This document shows, one piece after another, positions 42,667 through 50,955 of a stretch of DNA of 64,000 bases (position 1 is its first letter; every line of letters begins with the position of its first letter). The stretch is from positions 186,001-250,000 of the forward strand of contig JAJCZD010000005.1 of the NCBI GenBank assembly GCA_029262615.1, given 5' to 3'. The stretch is from Candidatus Babelota bacterium (lineage in GTDB: Bacteria; Babelota; Babeliae; Babelales; Vermiphilaceae). A model generated the notes under the pieces. The model saw only the letters and a program-made list of their open reading frames with translations. It was not told the origin of the DNA and did no database searches. The position numbers were made by a program, and so were the translations under genes.

Positions 42667-43554
42667 CTATTCTTTGGGTATATCTTGTAAGAGTTGTTGA
42701 TTATAACTTATTTCTGGTTTCAACTTTTTTAATAACTCGTTTAATTTTTTTTGTGCCTTTGAAGCTCTATTTGTTAGACGCTCATTAATTTTTCCCTTTT
42801 TAGCCTTTTCAAAAATTGCTGATAAAAACTTCTGCGATAATGATATCATTTGAAGTTTTTGGTCAAAGTTATCTCTTGCAAAACGTAATGCTTTCTCAGC
42901 AAGAATTATCCAAGCATCCTCCGGACCAATAAGGTTAGAATTAAATACTATACGACCTTCTTGAGAAATCGAGAAAGGAACAGCCTTATAATATTTATCT
43001 TTATCATTTACAAAAATCATAAATGATAAATCTATTGGTTGTCTATTCGTGGGATTTGCAACTCCGTATTCACCCCAGAAAAGGCGAGCACGACTCTTGT
43101 CTTTTGTTCCTATGTACTTATAATATTCATTTAAGCTATAAAAATTCACATACCGACCATTACCTGAAAATACTACTGCGACTCCTAGTGCTGGCCATTT
43201 TGAGTCTTTCAGTAATTCTTTAAATGTACTTTGAGTAAATGCTTCAATATCTTTAAAATTGAATGGGAATAACTTATCGCCGTAAAGAAAATATTTGATA
43301 TTCGGATTTAGATCTATCTCTTTATCAGATTTAGCATTTGTTTGAATTGATTCTTTTTTTTGCTCCTCGAATAGTTTAGAGTATTTGTTTAACCATTCCA
43401 CTTTATCTTTGCCCTCTATTGGAGGTTTCTCACCCGCAATTCTGATTAGTTCTCCTAACTTTCCTGTGACGGATTGACCTTGCACATTTTCAGGCTGCAT
43501 GGCTAAAGCAACAAAACTGTTTAATAATCCTAGTATTAAATACAATTTTTTCAT
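42667..43554 (-). CDS. Secreted protein, unknown function
   Basis: 295 residues. Signal peptide MKKLYLILGLLNSFVALA then Met at +1 followed by QPENVQGQ. The middle (about residues 90-230) looks globular (WPALGVAVVFSGNGRYVNFY; RIVFNSNLIGPEDAWIILAE). The C-terminus is helical and Lys-rich. No family is recognised. A strong AAGGATAAG Shine-Dalgarno precedes it, and the nrdAB terminator lies at its 3' end on the other strand. Confidence 0.7.
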   Translation of the reverse strand: MKKLYLILGLLNSFVALAMQPENVQGQSVTGKLGELIRIAGEKPPIEGKDKVEWLNKYSKLFEEQKKESIQTNAKSDKEIDLNPNIKYFLYGDKLFPFNFKDIEAFTQSTFKELLKDSKWPALGVAVVFSGNGRYVNFYSLNEYYKYIGTKDKSRARLFWGEYGVANPTNRQPIDLSFMIFVNDKDKYYKAVPFSISQEGRIVFNSNLIGPEDAWIILAEKALRFARDNFDQKLQMISLSQKFLSAIFEKAKKGKINERLTNRASKAQKKLNELLKKLKPEISYNQQLLQDIPKE

Positions 43555-43740
43555 TTCTTATCCTTTTTCGAATTTTGTTCTTATTTGTAATATAGTAAAA
43601 CCTAAGTGTAAAAAACAAGTAAATTAGTGAAAAATACCTTAATTAAGCCATTTCTATCACCTTCGAAACACTCCAAACTATTGATATTTTATGCATATTT
43701 GTATTAAGATATATAGTGTAAGTATTTTAAAGGGGTAAGG

Positions 43741-44610
43741 ATGAAGAAAATTTATATAGTTCTAATTGGGTTTTTAGGTGTTTTTGGCCCTTTGCAAGCC
43801 ATGGACAAAATAGCTGGTTTCTTTGGCATTTCTTCCAGAAAGCAACCTCAGGAGAAAAAATTAGCAAAAGAATTGACAAATGTTTCGTTTAACATTTATT
43901 TAAACCAGCTTAAAAATGATGTTGGAAACCAGGATTTACAATCAATAATCCAACATTTTGTTGATCTTTATAAAGCAACGAATAAATTTAATGTAAAACA
44001 TGATCAAGTGCAAACCATTCTTGGCCATGCAGCTGATATAATCTACCCGTATGCAAATCAAATTATAACTTCTGGTCTAAATCGGGATCAAAAACTCGAT
44101 ATTCTTTCTTCACTTGCTTTTATTTTTATAAATACTGCTTATTATGAAAAAATTAACCAAGCAATAAAGACCCTCTTAGCGCAAGCTCCTGTTGGAAGGT
44201 CTATAGAGCCGGCTAAAAAATCTACTCCATTAGGATACCTAGAAAGAAAAACAAAAGAAGCAATGAAAAAGCAAAATGTTGCAGCATTACAACATCTGCT
44301 TGAAGAAGCAAAAGAAGCAAAGGCTCTTCTGATTCAAAAAGACATTAAAGAAGCTCTTAAAAAATTACAAGAGAAATTGGTCGAAGAACAAACAGAATTT
44401 TATAAAGAAGAACCAAAAAAATATCTTGAGAGTGAAGATGATGATGAATTTATTTCCTATATCCAAAATACTATTCGGCAAGCAAAATGGTCAGGAGAAA
44501 AATTCAATGAACTAAGGGATATTTTGGGAACATTAGAAACAGACCATCCTTATTATAAAAAAGTAAAAAAAGCAATTACAGACATTAAAGCACAAAAGGT
44601 AAAACAATGA
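43741..44610 (+). CDS. Secreted helical protein, unknown function
   Basis: 289 residues. Signal peptide MKKIYIVLIGFLGVFGPLQA then Met at +1. The mature protein is almost entirely helical and charged, with Lys/Glu/Gln-rich coiled-coil-like segments (KEALKKLQEKLVEEQ). AAAGGGGTAAGG precedes the ATG. Its stop overlaps the next start (ATGA), so it is coupled to the gene at 44607. Not recognised. Confidence 0.7.
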   Translation: MKKIYIVLIGFLGVFGPLQAMDKIAGFFGISSRKQPQEKKLAKELTNVSFNIYLNQLKNDVGNQDLQSIIQHFVDLYKATNKFNVKHDQVQTILGHAADIIYPYANQIITSGLNRDQKLDILSSLAFIFINTAYYEKINQAIKTLLAQAPVGRSIEPAKKSTPLGYLERKTKEAMKKQNVAALQHLLEEAKEAKALLIQKDIKEALKKLQEKLVEEQTEFYKEEPKKYLESEDDDEFISYIQNTIRQAKWSGEKFNELRDILGTLETDHPYYKKVKKAITDIKAQKVKQ

Positions 44611-45089
44611 AAAAATTAATATTAGTTTTTAGTTTATTATCCCTTGGTTATATACAAGCAATGGATACTCCTATGGCTGGCCCAGTACAAGAAGAAGAAA
44701 AACAGGCAACCGTACGAATTACTGTTAAAGGTGAGGATATAGCTATTCCTTTTGATGAATTTGGTAGTGCCATTTCTGGCAGTTTAGGAACACTTTCTCA
44801 AGAAGATCAAACCACATTAGGATCAGGCTTATCTGAATTTCTTGGAACAACGGTAATAGTAAATAAAAAAGATTTAGTAGTTAAAGCGCAAGAGCATTTA
44901 CAAGAAAAAGCAAAAAAGAAAAAAGAATTACAAGATAAAACATTAGCATTTGTGCATGGTTGGATGGCAAGTCAGAAAAAAAGTCAAACTCAACGGTTAC
45001 AGTTATTGCACAGCATAAAAAAACAAATAGAAAAAGAAACAGCGGAAATTATAGAAGAACATATGGAAAAATTAGAACAAGAAGATTAA
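44607..45089 (+). CDS. Secreted protein with TPMAGP motif and coiled-coil C-terminus
   Basis: 160 residues. Signal peptide MKKLILVFSLLSLGYIQA then Met at +1, then DTPMAGPVQEE. The same TPMAGP motif follows the signal peptides at 16978 and 17521, whose remaining sequence is unrelated. The middle is beta-like (VRITVKGEDIAIPFDEFG), and a long Lys/Glu helix ends the protein. It is translationally coupled to the gene upstream and convergent with that at 45095 (5 bp apart). Confidence 0.7.
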   Translation: MKKLILVFSLLSLGYIQAMDTPMAGPVQEEEKQATVRITVKGEDIAIPFDEFGSAISGSLGTLSQEDQTTLGSGLSEFLGTTVIVNKKDLVVKAQEHLQEKAKKKKELQDKTLAFVHGWMASQKKSQTQRLQLLHSIKKQIEKETAEIIEEHMEKLEQED

Positions 45090-45094
45090 TAAGA

Positions 45095-45541
45095 TTAGAC
45101 ATCAACAAATGTGCTGCCACTATCCTTCTGGCTCTCAAATAGTTTTTGATCTAGAAAAAAACTAGAGAGGCTAAATTCCTCAGCTTCAGTATCATATTTG
45201 AAATAATGCCTACTTACAACATTATATGATGGGGTGGTAATTTTTAATCGAGCTAAAATATTATCTAAATCAAATGTATTTTGAGATCCATTTAGATAAA
45301 TCACTCCTCTTGCTGTTTCTTCTTTTTGTTTCACAAGCAAACCAACTCGAACAAGAGTAGTGAGTTCACCAGAACCAATTAACTCTTTAAATGTTTTTTT
45401 ACTTGTAGGTTCTTCTTTGTTTATATCTATCATCTCAGACTTAAAAGGACTCACTGGAATTTTTTTTAATTCTGGGTTTTTTGGTTCCATGCCAAAATTT
45501 GCTGACATACAAAAGAGAAGAGAAAATATATATTTTTTCAT
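45095..45541 (-). CDS. Small secreted protein, unknown function
   Basis: 148 residues. Signal peptide MKKYIFSLLFCMSANFG then Met at +1 and EPKNPELKK. The mature part mixes beta and helix (GELTTLVRVGLLVKQKEETA) and is not recognised. Monocistronic on the minus strand, upstream of nagZ, with 29 bp between its start and the nagZ stop on the other side. Confidence 0.65.
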   Translation of the reverse strand: MKKYIFSLLFCMSANFGMEPKNPELKKIPVSPFKSEMIDINKEEPTSKKTFKELIGSGELTTLVRVGLLVKQKEETARGVIYLNGSQNTFDLDNILARLKITTPSYNVVSRHYFKYDTEAEEFSLSSFFLDQKLFESQKDSGSTFVDV

Positions 45542-45571
45542 TAAATACCTTTTATGATGGTTTACTATAAT

Positions 45572-46645
45572 TTAATTAAAATACTTTCTTTTTAAAGCCA
45601 ATATTCTCTTAACATGCTGATCTAATTCTTCTTCGGTCAATCTACCATCTTGCAATGCGTGCTTAATAAGCTCTACAGCTTTTGGCACATCATTTGGGCA
45701 TAAAAGAATATCATTACCAGCAAGTAATGCTAATAAAGATATTTCACCCGACTCGTAATTATTTGTTAATGCACGCATGTTTAGGCCATCAGTAATGACT
45801 ACCCCATCAAATTGCAATTCATTACGCAAGAATGAAATCGTTTTTTTTGATAAACTGGTTGGCATATCCTCATCCAATTCTGGCATTAGTAAATGTGCCA
45901 TCATAACCATTGGCACACCCGCTTGAATCATTTTGGTAAATGGATATAATTCAACCTCTTGCAATCTTTTCATGCCATGTTCAATGACGGGTAAATCTTT
46001 ATGGGAATCAACATTAGTATCACCATGACCAGGAAAATGTTTTGCACAAGAGATGATTCCTTCATCATGAAGGCCTTGCATGTATGCAATTGCTTTTTGA
46101 GTGACAATCTCCGGATCATCAGAAAATGCACGATCTCCAATAATTAGGTTATCTGGATTATTATTAACATCAACTACCGGTGCAAAATTAACATGCACCC
46201 CCAATTGTTTTAATTCATTACCAATTTCTTTTGCCATATCATAAATGTATTCATCTTTTTTATCTTGCAATAATCCTGCTCTTTTAAAAGTAAGACCATC
46301 AACTAAACGCATTCCTGAACCAAATTCAGCATCCAAGCTAACCAAAAGGGGAATATCGGAAATTGATTGGAAATAATTGATCAATCTTTTGACTTCTTTT
46401 TTATAAGCCAAACCAAGAAAAATAATTCCACCAACATGATAATCTTTTATTAATGTTTGAACTGCATTAGGATTAACGTGATCATACCAACCAGAAAGAA
46501 AGCACCTTAAATTCAATTCAGGGCAACAAACTACGACAGGCATGAAGAGTTGCCCTATTTTTTCTTCTAATGATAGTTCATTTAATTCAGGAACTCCTGC
46601 TGAAATGGCAGAAACAAATAGTAACAATAAAATTATTTTTTTCAT
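45572..46645 (-). CDS. nagZ: Exported beta-N-acetylhexosaminidase NagZ (GH3)
   Basis: Releases GlcNAc from muropeptides. 357 residues with signal peptide (MKKIILLLLFVSAISAG). GH3 motifs: HVNFAPVVDVNNNPDN, IGDRAFSDDPEIV, the catalytic His/Asp loop KHFPGHGDTNVDSHKDLP, and the nucleophile region GVVITDGLNMRAL. The signal peptide means it acts outside the cytoplasm, unlike E. coli NagZ. It complements NamZ: together they can split GlcNAc-MurNAc chains from both ends. Confidence 0.92.
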   Translation of the reverse strand: MKKIILLLLFVSAISAGVPELNELSLEEKIGQLFMPVVVCCPELNLRCFLSGWYDHVNPNAVQTLIKDYHVGGIIFLGLAYKKEVKRLINYFQSISDIPLLVSLDAEFGSGMRLVDGLTFKRAGLLQDKKDEYIYDMAKEIGNELKQLGVHVNFAPVVDVNNNPDNLIIGDRAFSDDPEIVTQKAIAYMQGLHDEGIISCAKHFPGHGDTNVDSHKDLPVIEHGMKRLQEVELYPFTKMIQAGVPMVMMAHLLMPELDEDMPTSLSKKTISFLRNELQFDGVVITDGLNMRALTNNYESGEISLLALLAGNDILLCPNDVPKAVELIKHALQDGRLTEEELDQHVKRILALKRKYFN

Positions 46646-46729
46646 CGTTCAAAACCTTTTGCTAAATACATAATTCTTATGTTACGAAACTAAGTTATAA
46701 GAAGCAAAAGTAAATCTAGGACTATTTAT

Positions 46730-48133
46730 TTATTCGAATTTATTAACTGCCTCAACTATTTTTTCTTTAGTTATTGCAGTAATGCGTTGCACCTCTTTAC
46801 CATTTTTGAAAATAATTAAGGTCGGTACTTTTTCAACTTTGTATTGAGCCATTAATGGTTTTAAGTGCTCGATCTCAATTTTGGCAATCACTGCCCTGCT
46901 ATGCAATTCATGTGCTGCAGCTTTAAGAGTAGGCAATGCTTTTTTGCAAGAGATACAGAGCTCTGCATAAAAGTCTGCAATTACAATTTTGTTTTTGCGC
47001 AATAACTGTTTAAAATGTCGTTCCGATTTTACCATCGTCAATTCTTTTTCATCTGGTAACGGCGGTTGATACAATTTTGGATTTAGGTGTTTTACAATTT
47101 TATTTGTTACCCCTAAATCTTGCATAAACTCAATCGTATCAATGCCAGCGGCAGCGCCTTTACCACATGCAACGGCAACTTTTTGATAACGGTTATCCTC
47201 AACATTACCTGCTGCAAAAACACCTGGCAGGGTTGTCTGTTGTGTTTTACCAACCGTTTTTATATATCCTTTATCATCCGTTTCTAACCAGTTGCTAAAC
47301 TTTTTTGAAGTTGGTTCAAATCCGAGTGCAAAATATACTGATTGCACCGGCAAAGTTGATTCTTTGTTTGTTTTCTTATTGATCATTTTAATGCCGGTCA
47401 CCTTTTGGCCATCACCAACTATTTCTTTGACTTGCACATTTGTGCGAACAGTAATCTTTGGTTCTTTTTTTAAATAATCTTTTACAACGCCAGATGCATG
47501 ATTTTGTGAATTTTCAACCAACATAGTTACTTTGTTTGCAAACTTAGCCAACTGCAATGCTTTGTCACCCGCAGGATCACCCCCACCAATTACCGCAACA
47601 TCTTTTCCTTTATCAAAAGGTGCATCACAAATGGTACAAACACTTATTCCTTTTGACCAATACTTTTTTACTCCAGGAATATCTGGTGTAATTTGTGAGC
47701 CACCTGTTGCAACAACAACTGATAAGGCTTTAACCTTGTCACCATTATCTATTGTTAGGGTGTAAGGCCATTCCGATAGATCTACTTCTTTTACATTATC
47801 TTTTACTAATTGTGCACCAAAATGACGGGCTTGTTTTTTGAGATCAATAATCATATCCCGACCAGCTTTTTTTATTTTACCTGGCCAGTTCTCAACATAA
47901 CTTGCTTGCAGCATTTGCCCACCAATTTCTTTGCCGCCAAAAACAAAAGTAGGTAATTTATTACGCGAGGCATATACTCCTGCCATCAGGCCAGCTGGAC
48001 CACCACCAATAATGGCAACAGGAACAATATTTGAATGGCTTTCTAGCGATTTTAAATCTAAACTTTTTTTTACTATTTCATTAGAAATTAAAAACGATAT
48101 ACAAAATAGCGCGCAAACTGCAAATTTCTTCAT
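46730..48133 (-). CDS. Exported thioredoxin reductase-thioredoxin fusion
   Basis: 467 residues. Signal peptide-like start (KKFAVCALFCISFLISNEI), then a TrxB-type flavoprotein with the FAD motif IIGGGPAGLMAGVYASR (about 41), redox centre VCTICDAPFDKG (about 166), NADPH motif GGGDPAGDKALQLA and C-terminal GVFAAGNVEDNRYQKVA. A fused thioredoxin-like domain (about 360-467) has FYAELCISCKKALP and cis-Pro VPTLIIF. The architecture resembles plant NTRC-type fusions. An export signal on an NADPH-dependent enzyme is unexpected, since the periplasm normally lacks NADPH. GXGXXG reads GGGDPAG, an altered form. Confidence 0.85.
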   Translation of the reverse strand: MKKFAVCALFCISFLISNEIVKKSLDLKSLESHSNIVPVAIIGGGPAGLMAGVYASRNKLPTFVFGGKEIGGQMLQASYVENWPGKIKKAGRDMIIDLKKQARHFGAQLVKDNVKEVDLSEWPYTLTIDNGDKVKALSVVVATGGSQITPDIPGVKKYWSKGISVCTICDAPFDKGKDVAVIGGGDPAGDKALQLAKFANKVTMLVENSQNHASGVVKDYLKKEPKITVRTNVQVKEIVGDGQKVTGIKMINKKTNKESTLPVQSVYFALGFEPTSKKFSNWLETDDKGYIKTVGKTQQTTLPGVFAAGNVEDNRYQKVAVACGKGAAAGIDTIEFMQDLGVTNKIVKHLNPKLYQPPLPDEKELTMVKSERHFKQLLRKNKIVIADFYAELCISCKKALPTLKAAAHELHSRAVIAKIEIEHLKPLMAQYKVEKVPTLIIFKNGKEVQRITAITKEKIVEAVNKFE

Positions 48134-48220
48134 TAGTATTTTCTCCCCTTTATAATTTTTATGGTAGCAAAATGTAGTTATAAAAAGGAAGAATTAACTC
48201 TCGCATTAGTGTTCAAAAGA

Positions 48221-48253
48221 AAGAAACCTGAGTTAACTAGACTCAGGTTTCTT
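48221..48253. terminator. Strong hairpin, terminator of the 48333 gene
   Basis: AAGAAACCTGAGT and ACTCAGGTTTCTT are exact 13-bp complements around 7 nt. On the minus strand the hairpin is followed by TCTTTT, downstream of the gene ending at 48333. Confidence 0.7.
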
Positions 48254-48332
48254 AAAAATCATCACTTAGTGCAAATGGGGAGAGATAGAATCATTCCGAA
48301 AAGGTAAGGTATTGATCAAGGATGAATCTATT

Positions 48333-48722
48333 TTATTTTAAAAAGTTATTTTTTAACAAATAGCCACCAGCTAAACCACATACTAAAGAAATACTACCTG
48401 AAATATAACCAATTTTGCGACAAAACCTAGGATAAACCACATTCCCCAAATAGTTTGTTTTTTGCCTTTGCAGTGCTGTATGAAGATCGGTGAATTCTTC
48501 ATATGGCGTCCTTCCCAGAACTTTATCAGTATCATTGGGATGAAGCTTAGGTAGATAAACCGGCTGACGGGCTAAATTAAATTCACATCCTGCAATTAAG
48601 CCCGACAGCGCACTGGTAACAACGAGTGCAGAACCGAGAATTAGATTAGTATCAATCGCATGCATACTGGATATACCTAGTGAACCTAACAAAAGTAAGG
48701 ATAAAATATGTTTTTTATTCAT
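48333..48722 (-). CDS. Small secreted/membrane protein, unknown function
   Basis: 129 residues. Signal peptide MNKKHILSLLLLGSLGISS then Met at +1 (MHAID). Hydrophobic segments follow at about residues 27-48 (LILGSALVVTSALSGLIAG) and 108-125 (YISGSISLVCGLAGGYLL), with a soluble loop of about 60 residues between them. If the signal is cleaved, the protein would have two spans. Function unknown. Confidence 0.65.
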   Translation of the reverse strand: MNKKHILSLLLLGSLGISSMHAIDTNLILGSALVVTSALSGLIAGCEFNLARQPVYLPKLHPNDTDKVLGRTPYEEFTDLHTALQRQKTNYLGNVVYPRFCRKIGYISGSISLVCGLAGGYLLKNNFLK

Positions 48723-48852
48723 GATTAGCCCTTTAAATTACTATTTTTAATTATATTTATAATTTATTGCAAAAAAACAAGAAAGTAAAAAGCTTCCCAA
48801 TGTATTGCAATCAAGTCACCAAAAGACCTAAACTAACATAAAAAAGGAGAGA

Positions 48853-49056
48853 ATGATGTCACGTATGTTAAAAGACTGTAAATACAATAACGTTAAAATT
48901 TTACACGAGATCAGCTGTTTAACCTGGTTTATTGATAAACACGCAAAGACTCAAGCACAAAATGCCGGTGATAAGGCCTGTGAGCAATTACTTGAAAAGC
49001 TGTATGATGACCTCAAAAAATATATCGACCAATTGGAAAAAGAAATCTGTAAATAA
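48853..49056 (+). CDS. Small conserved cytoplasmic helical protein
   Basis: 67 residues, no signal peptide. A preceding GGAGAGA Shine-Dalgarno and clear coding character support it. Sequence KILHEISCLTWFIDKHA then a Glu/Lys amphipathic helix. I believe related short proteins with HxxSCxxWFIxKHA occur in other bacteria, including intracellular ones, but no function is known. It is monocistronic and is followed by a weak hairpin (49083-49105). Confidence 0.65.
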   Translation: MMSRMLKDCKYNNVKILHEISCLTWFIDKHAKTQAQNAGDKACEQLLEKLYDDLKKYIDQLEKEICK

Positions 49057-49134
49057 TCTTTTATACCTATTTTTACTTAAACCTCACTTTGGACTGGGGT
49101 GAGAGTTTTCTATTTGTAACATCCACCAATTAAA

Positions 49135-49162
49135 TTGCTTTTTGGCAATATTCTGCTAAAAT
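49135..49162 (+). promoter_or_regulatory. Promoter for the modular secreted trio
   Basis: TTGCTT (49135-49140), 16 bp, TAAAAT (49157-49162), then GGAGG 7 nt before the ATG at 49197. Confidence 0.5.
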
Positions 49163-49196
49163 AAAGGGGTAATCAAAATTTTTTGGAGGTTATCCC

Positions 49197-50063
49197 ATGA
49201 AACGCTTTTTATCACTCATTCTTTTAATCGGTTCATTTGATTGCGCTATGGAACCGAATGAAGGACCAGCGCCTAAAAAACAAAATATAATAGAATTAAT
49301 TGAACAAAAAGATGATTCTAAAGTTGCAAGTTTGGGTACACTTTGTACAAATCAAGCAGTAAAACAATTTAGTAATATGAGTTTAGAAGAATTCTTCCAA
49401 TCGAATCAGCCTACATTACCAAAAGAGCTTGATCATGCTATGGCATCAAAGTTAGTTGAAGTTCCACTACTACTCAGCGCATACATAACACGCGCCATGC
49501 AAATTCAACATACAGAAATAGTTGAATATGATTACAATTGGTCAGAGGTATTTATAAAAATCAAAGAAGATGAACATATGGTCATCAACACTAAATCTGG
49601 AAGCTCTTTGACTATATGTAATGAACTCCTTGCAGTTGCATTTAGACCTGAAGGTCTATTTATTTATTTTAAAACTGCTGAAGGGGAACCATTCCCGATA
49701 CATCTTTATCCAGAAAACTCGAATCAAGATAGTTCTTTGCCGAGAAAATTAAAAGAATTTATCGACCAAACTATTTCAATCCAACAAGCATTATTACTAA
49801 AAGATTGGTGCAACATAAAATATGATAACCAAGAATTTGATTTAGCGAACCCACAAATTAAAAAAGTTTTTGGTTCTTTACCTAATGAAATAAAACAAAT
49901 TATTGTACAAAGTAATCAATCAATCCAGACACAGCCACCAAATATCATCTCACGAATTAAAAATTACTATTACAACCATCCATGGAAAACAGCTGCTGGT
50001 ATTGGAACAGCAGCATTGGTCAGCTATGGTTTGTGGAAATATTTTAAATCTGATAACAATTAA
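49197..50063 (+). CDS. Secreted modular protein A with C-terminal membrane anchor
   Basis: 288 residues. Signal peptide MKRFLSLILLIGSFDCA then Met at +1. Residues 18-105 are clearly homologous to those of the next gene (KQNIIELIEQKD; LPKELD), the central part is unrelated (beta-rich), and a C-terminal module (SIQQALLLKDW ... SLPNEIKQII) matches again. A hydrophobic anchor ends it (WKTAAGIGTAALVSYGLW). It looks like the same frame as gene 50086 with a different centre. GGAGGTTAT leader sequences are also nearly identical between the two. Confidence 0.75.
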   Translation: MKRFLSLILLIGSFDCAMEPNEGPAPKKQNIIELIEQKDDSKVASLGTLCTNQAVKQFSNMSLEEFFQSNQPTLPKELDHAMASKLVEVPLLLSAYITRAMQIQHTEIVEYDYNWSEVFIKIKEDEHMVINTKSGSSLTICNELLAVAFRPEGLFIYFKTAEGEPFPIHLYPENSNQDSSLPRKLKEFIDQTISIQQALLLKDWCNIKYDNQEFDLANPQIKKVFGSLPNEIKQIIVQSNQSIQTQPPNIISRIKNYYYNHPWKTAAGIGTAALVSYGLWKYFKSDNN

Positions 50064-50085
50064 AGATAACTTGGAGGTTATTCCT

Positions 50086-50940
50086 ATGAAACATTTATTA
50101 TCACTTCTTTTGATCAGCTCATTTGCTTGCGCAATGGAACCTGATGAAGTCCCCGCACCAAAAGAACAAAATATAATAGAATTACTAGAACAAAAAGATC
50201 ATTCTAAAGTTACAAGTTTGCGTACACTTTGTACAAATAAAATTAGCAAGATGAGTTTGAAAGAATTTTTACAATCTAACCAACCCAAATTGCCTCGCGA
50301 ACTTGATTCCTTGGTTGGATCACAAATTATCAAACAAACTCCACTAATCAATGCAACTATTCTAAAACGAATTACAATTTCATGCCTGCAAACCTCTACC
50401 GGCCATGCTAAATCTATTGCCTCGGTTGCCATTAGCCCAGATGGCACTAAACTAGTTACCGGTTCAAAAGATAGCACCGCCAAAATATGGGATATGAGCT
50501 CTGGCCAATGCCTGCAAACCCTTACTACTGGTCATACTGACTATATTAGCTCAGTTGCCATCAGCCCAGATGGTACTAAGGTATTTACTGGTTCATGGGA
50601 TAATACTGCCAAGATATGGGGTATAAGCTCTGGACAATGCTTGCATACCTTTACTGGCCATACTGACCATATTAGCTCGGTTGCCATCAGCCCAGATGGC
50701 ACTAAACTAGTTACTTGTTCAGGGGATGGAACTGCTAAGGTCTGGGATGCGACTAAATTCAATATTCTTTTTAATTACCTGCATAATACTTCGATCAAAC
50801 AAGCACTACTTTTAAAAGCTTGGCATGCAGCACAACAAAACAATCGTTCACTAGATTTATCAAATCCAGAAGTACAAACAGTGTTTGATTCATTACCTGA
50901 TGAAATACAAAAAAATATTAACCCAGAAAATACCGAATAA
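50086..50940 (+). CDS. Secreted modular protein B with three WD40 repeats
   Basis: 284 residues from the ATG at 50086 (GGAGG upstream; the open frame to 49903 overlaps the previous gene). Signal peptide MKHLLSLLLISSFACA then Met at +1. The N-frame is homologous to gene 49197. Three WD40 blades follow at about residues 98-225 (SVAISPDGTKLVTGSKDSTA, then KIWD), nearly identical to each other. The C-terminal module is SIKQALLLKAW ... SLPDEIQKNI. Three blades cannot close a propeller, so oligomerisation or pairing with another protein is needed. Recent internal duplication is likely. Confidence 0.8.
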   Translation: MKHLLSLLLISSFACAMEPDEVPAPKEQNIIELLEQKDHSKVTSLRTLCTNKISKMSLKEFLQSNQPKLPRELDSLVGSQIIKQTPLINATILKRITISCLQTSTGHAKSIASVAISPDGTKLVTGSKDSTAKIWDMSSGQCLQTLTTGHTDYISSVAISPDGTKVFTGSWDNTAKIWGISSGQCLHTFTGHTDHISSVAISPDGTKLVTCSGDGTAKVWDATKFNILFNYLHNTSIKQALLLKAWHAAQQNNRSLDLSNPEVQTVFDSLPDEIQKNINPENTE

Positions 50941-50955
50941 TTTAGGGATTATTAT

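Noticed and set aside
48853-49056. Secreted protein
   Set aside because: No hydrophobic N-terminus. It is a cytoplasmic small helical protein despite its secreted neighbours.
49903-50085. N-terminal extension of the WD40 gene
   Set aside because: The extended frame runs through the end of the previous gene. The ATG at 50086 has GGAGG and a signal peptide identical in style to its neighbours.
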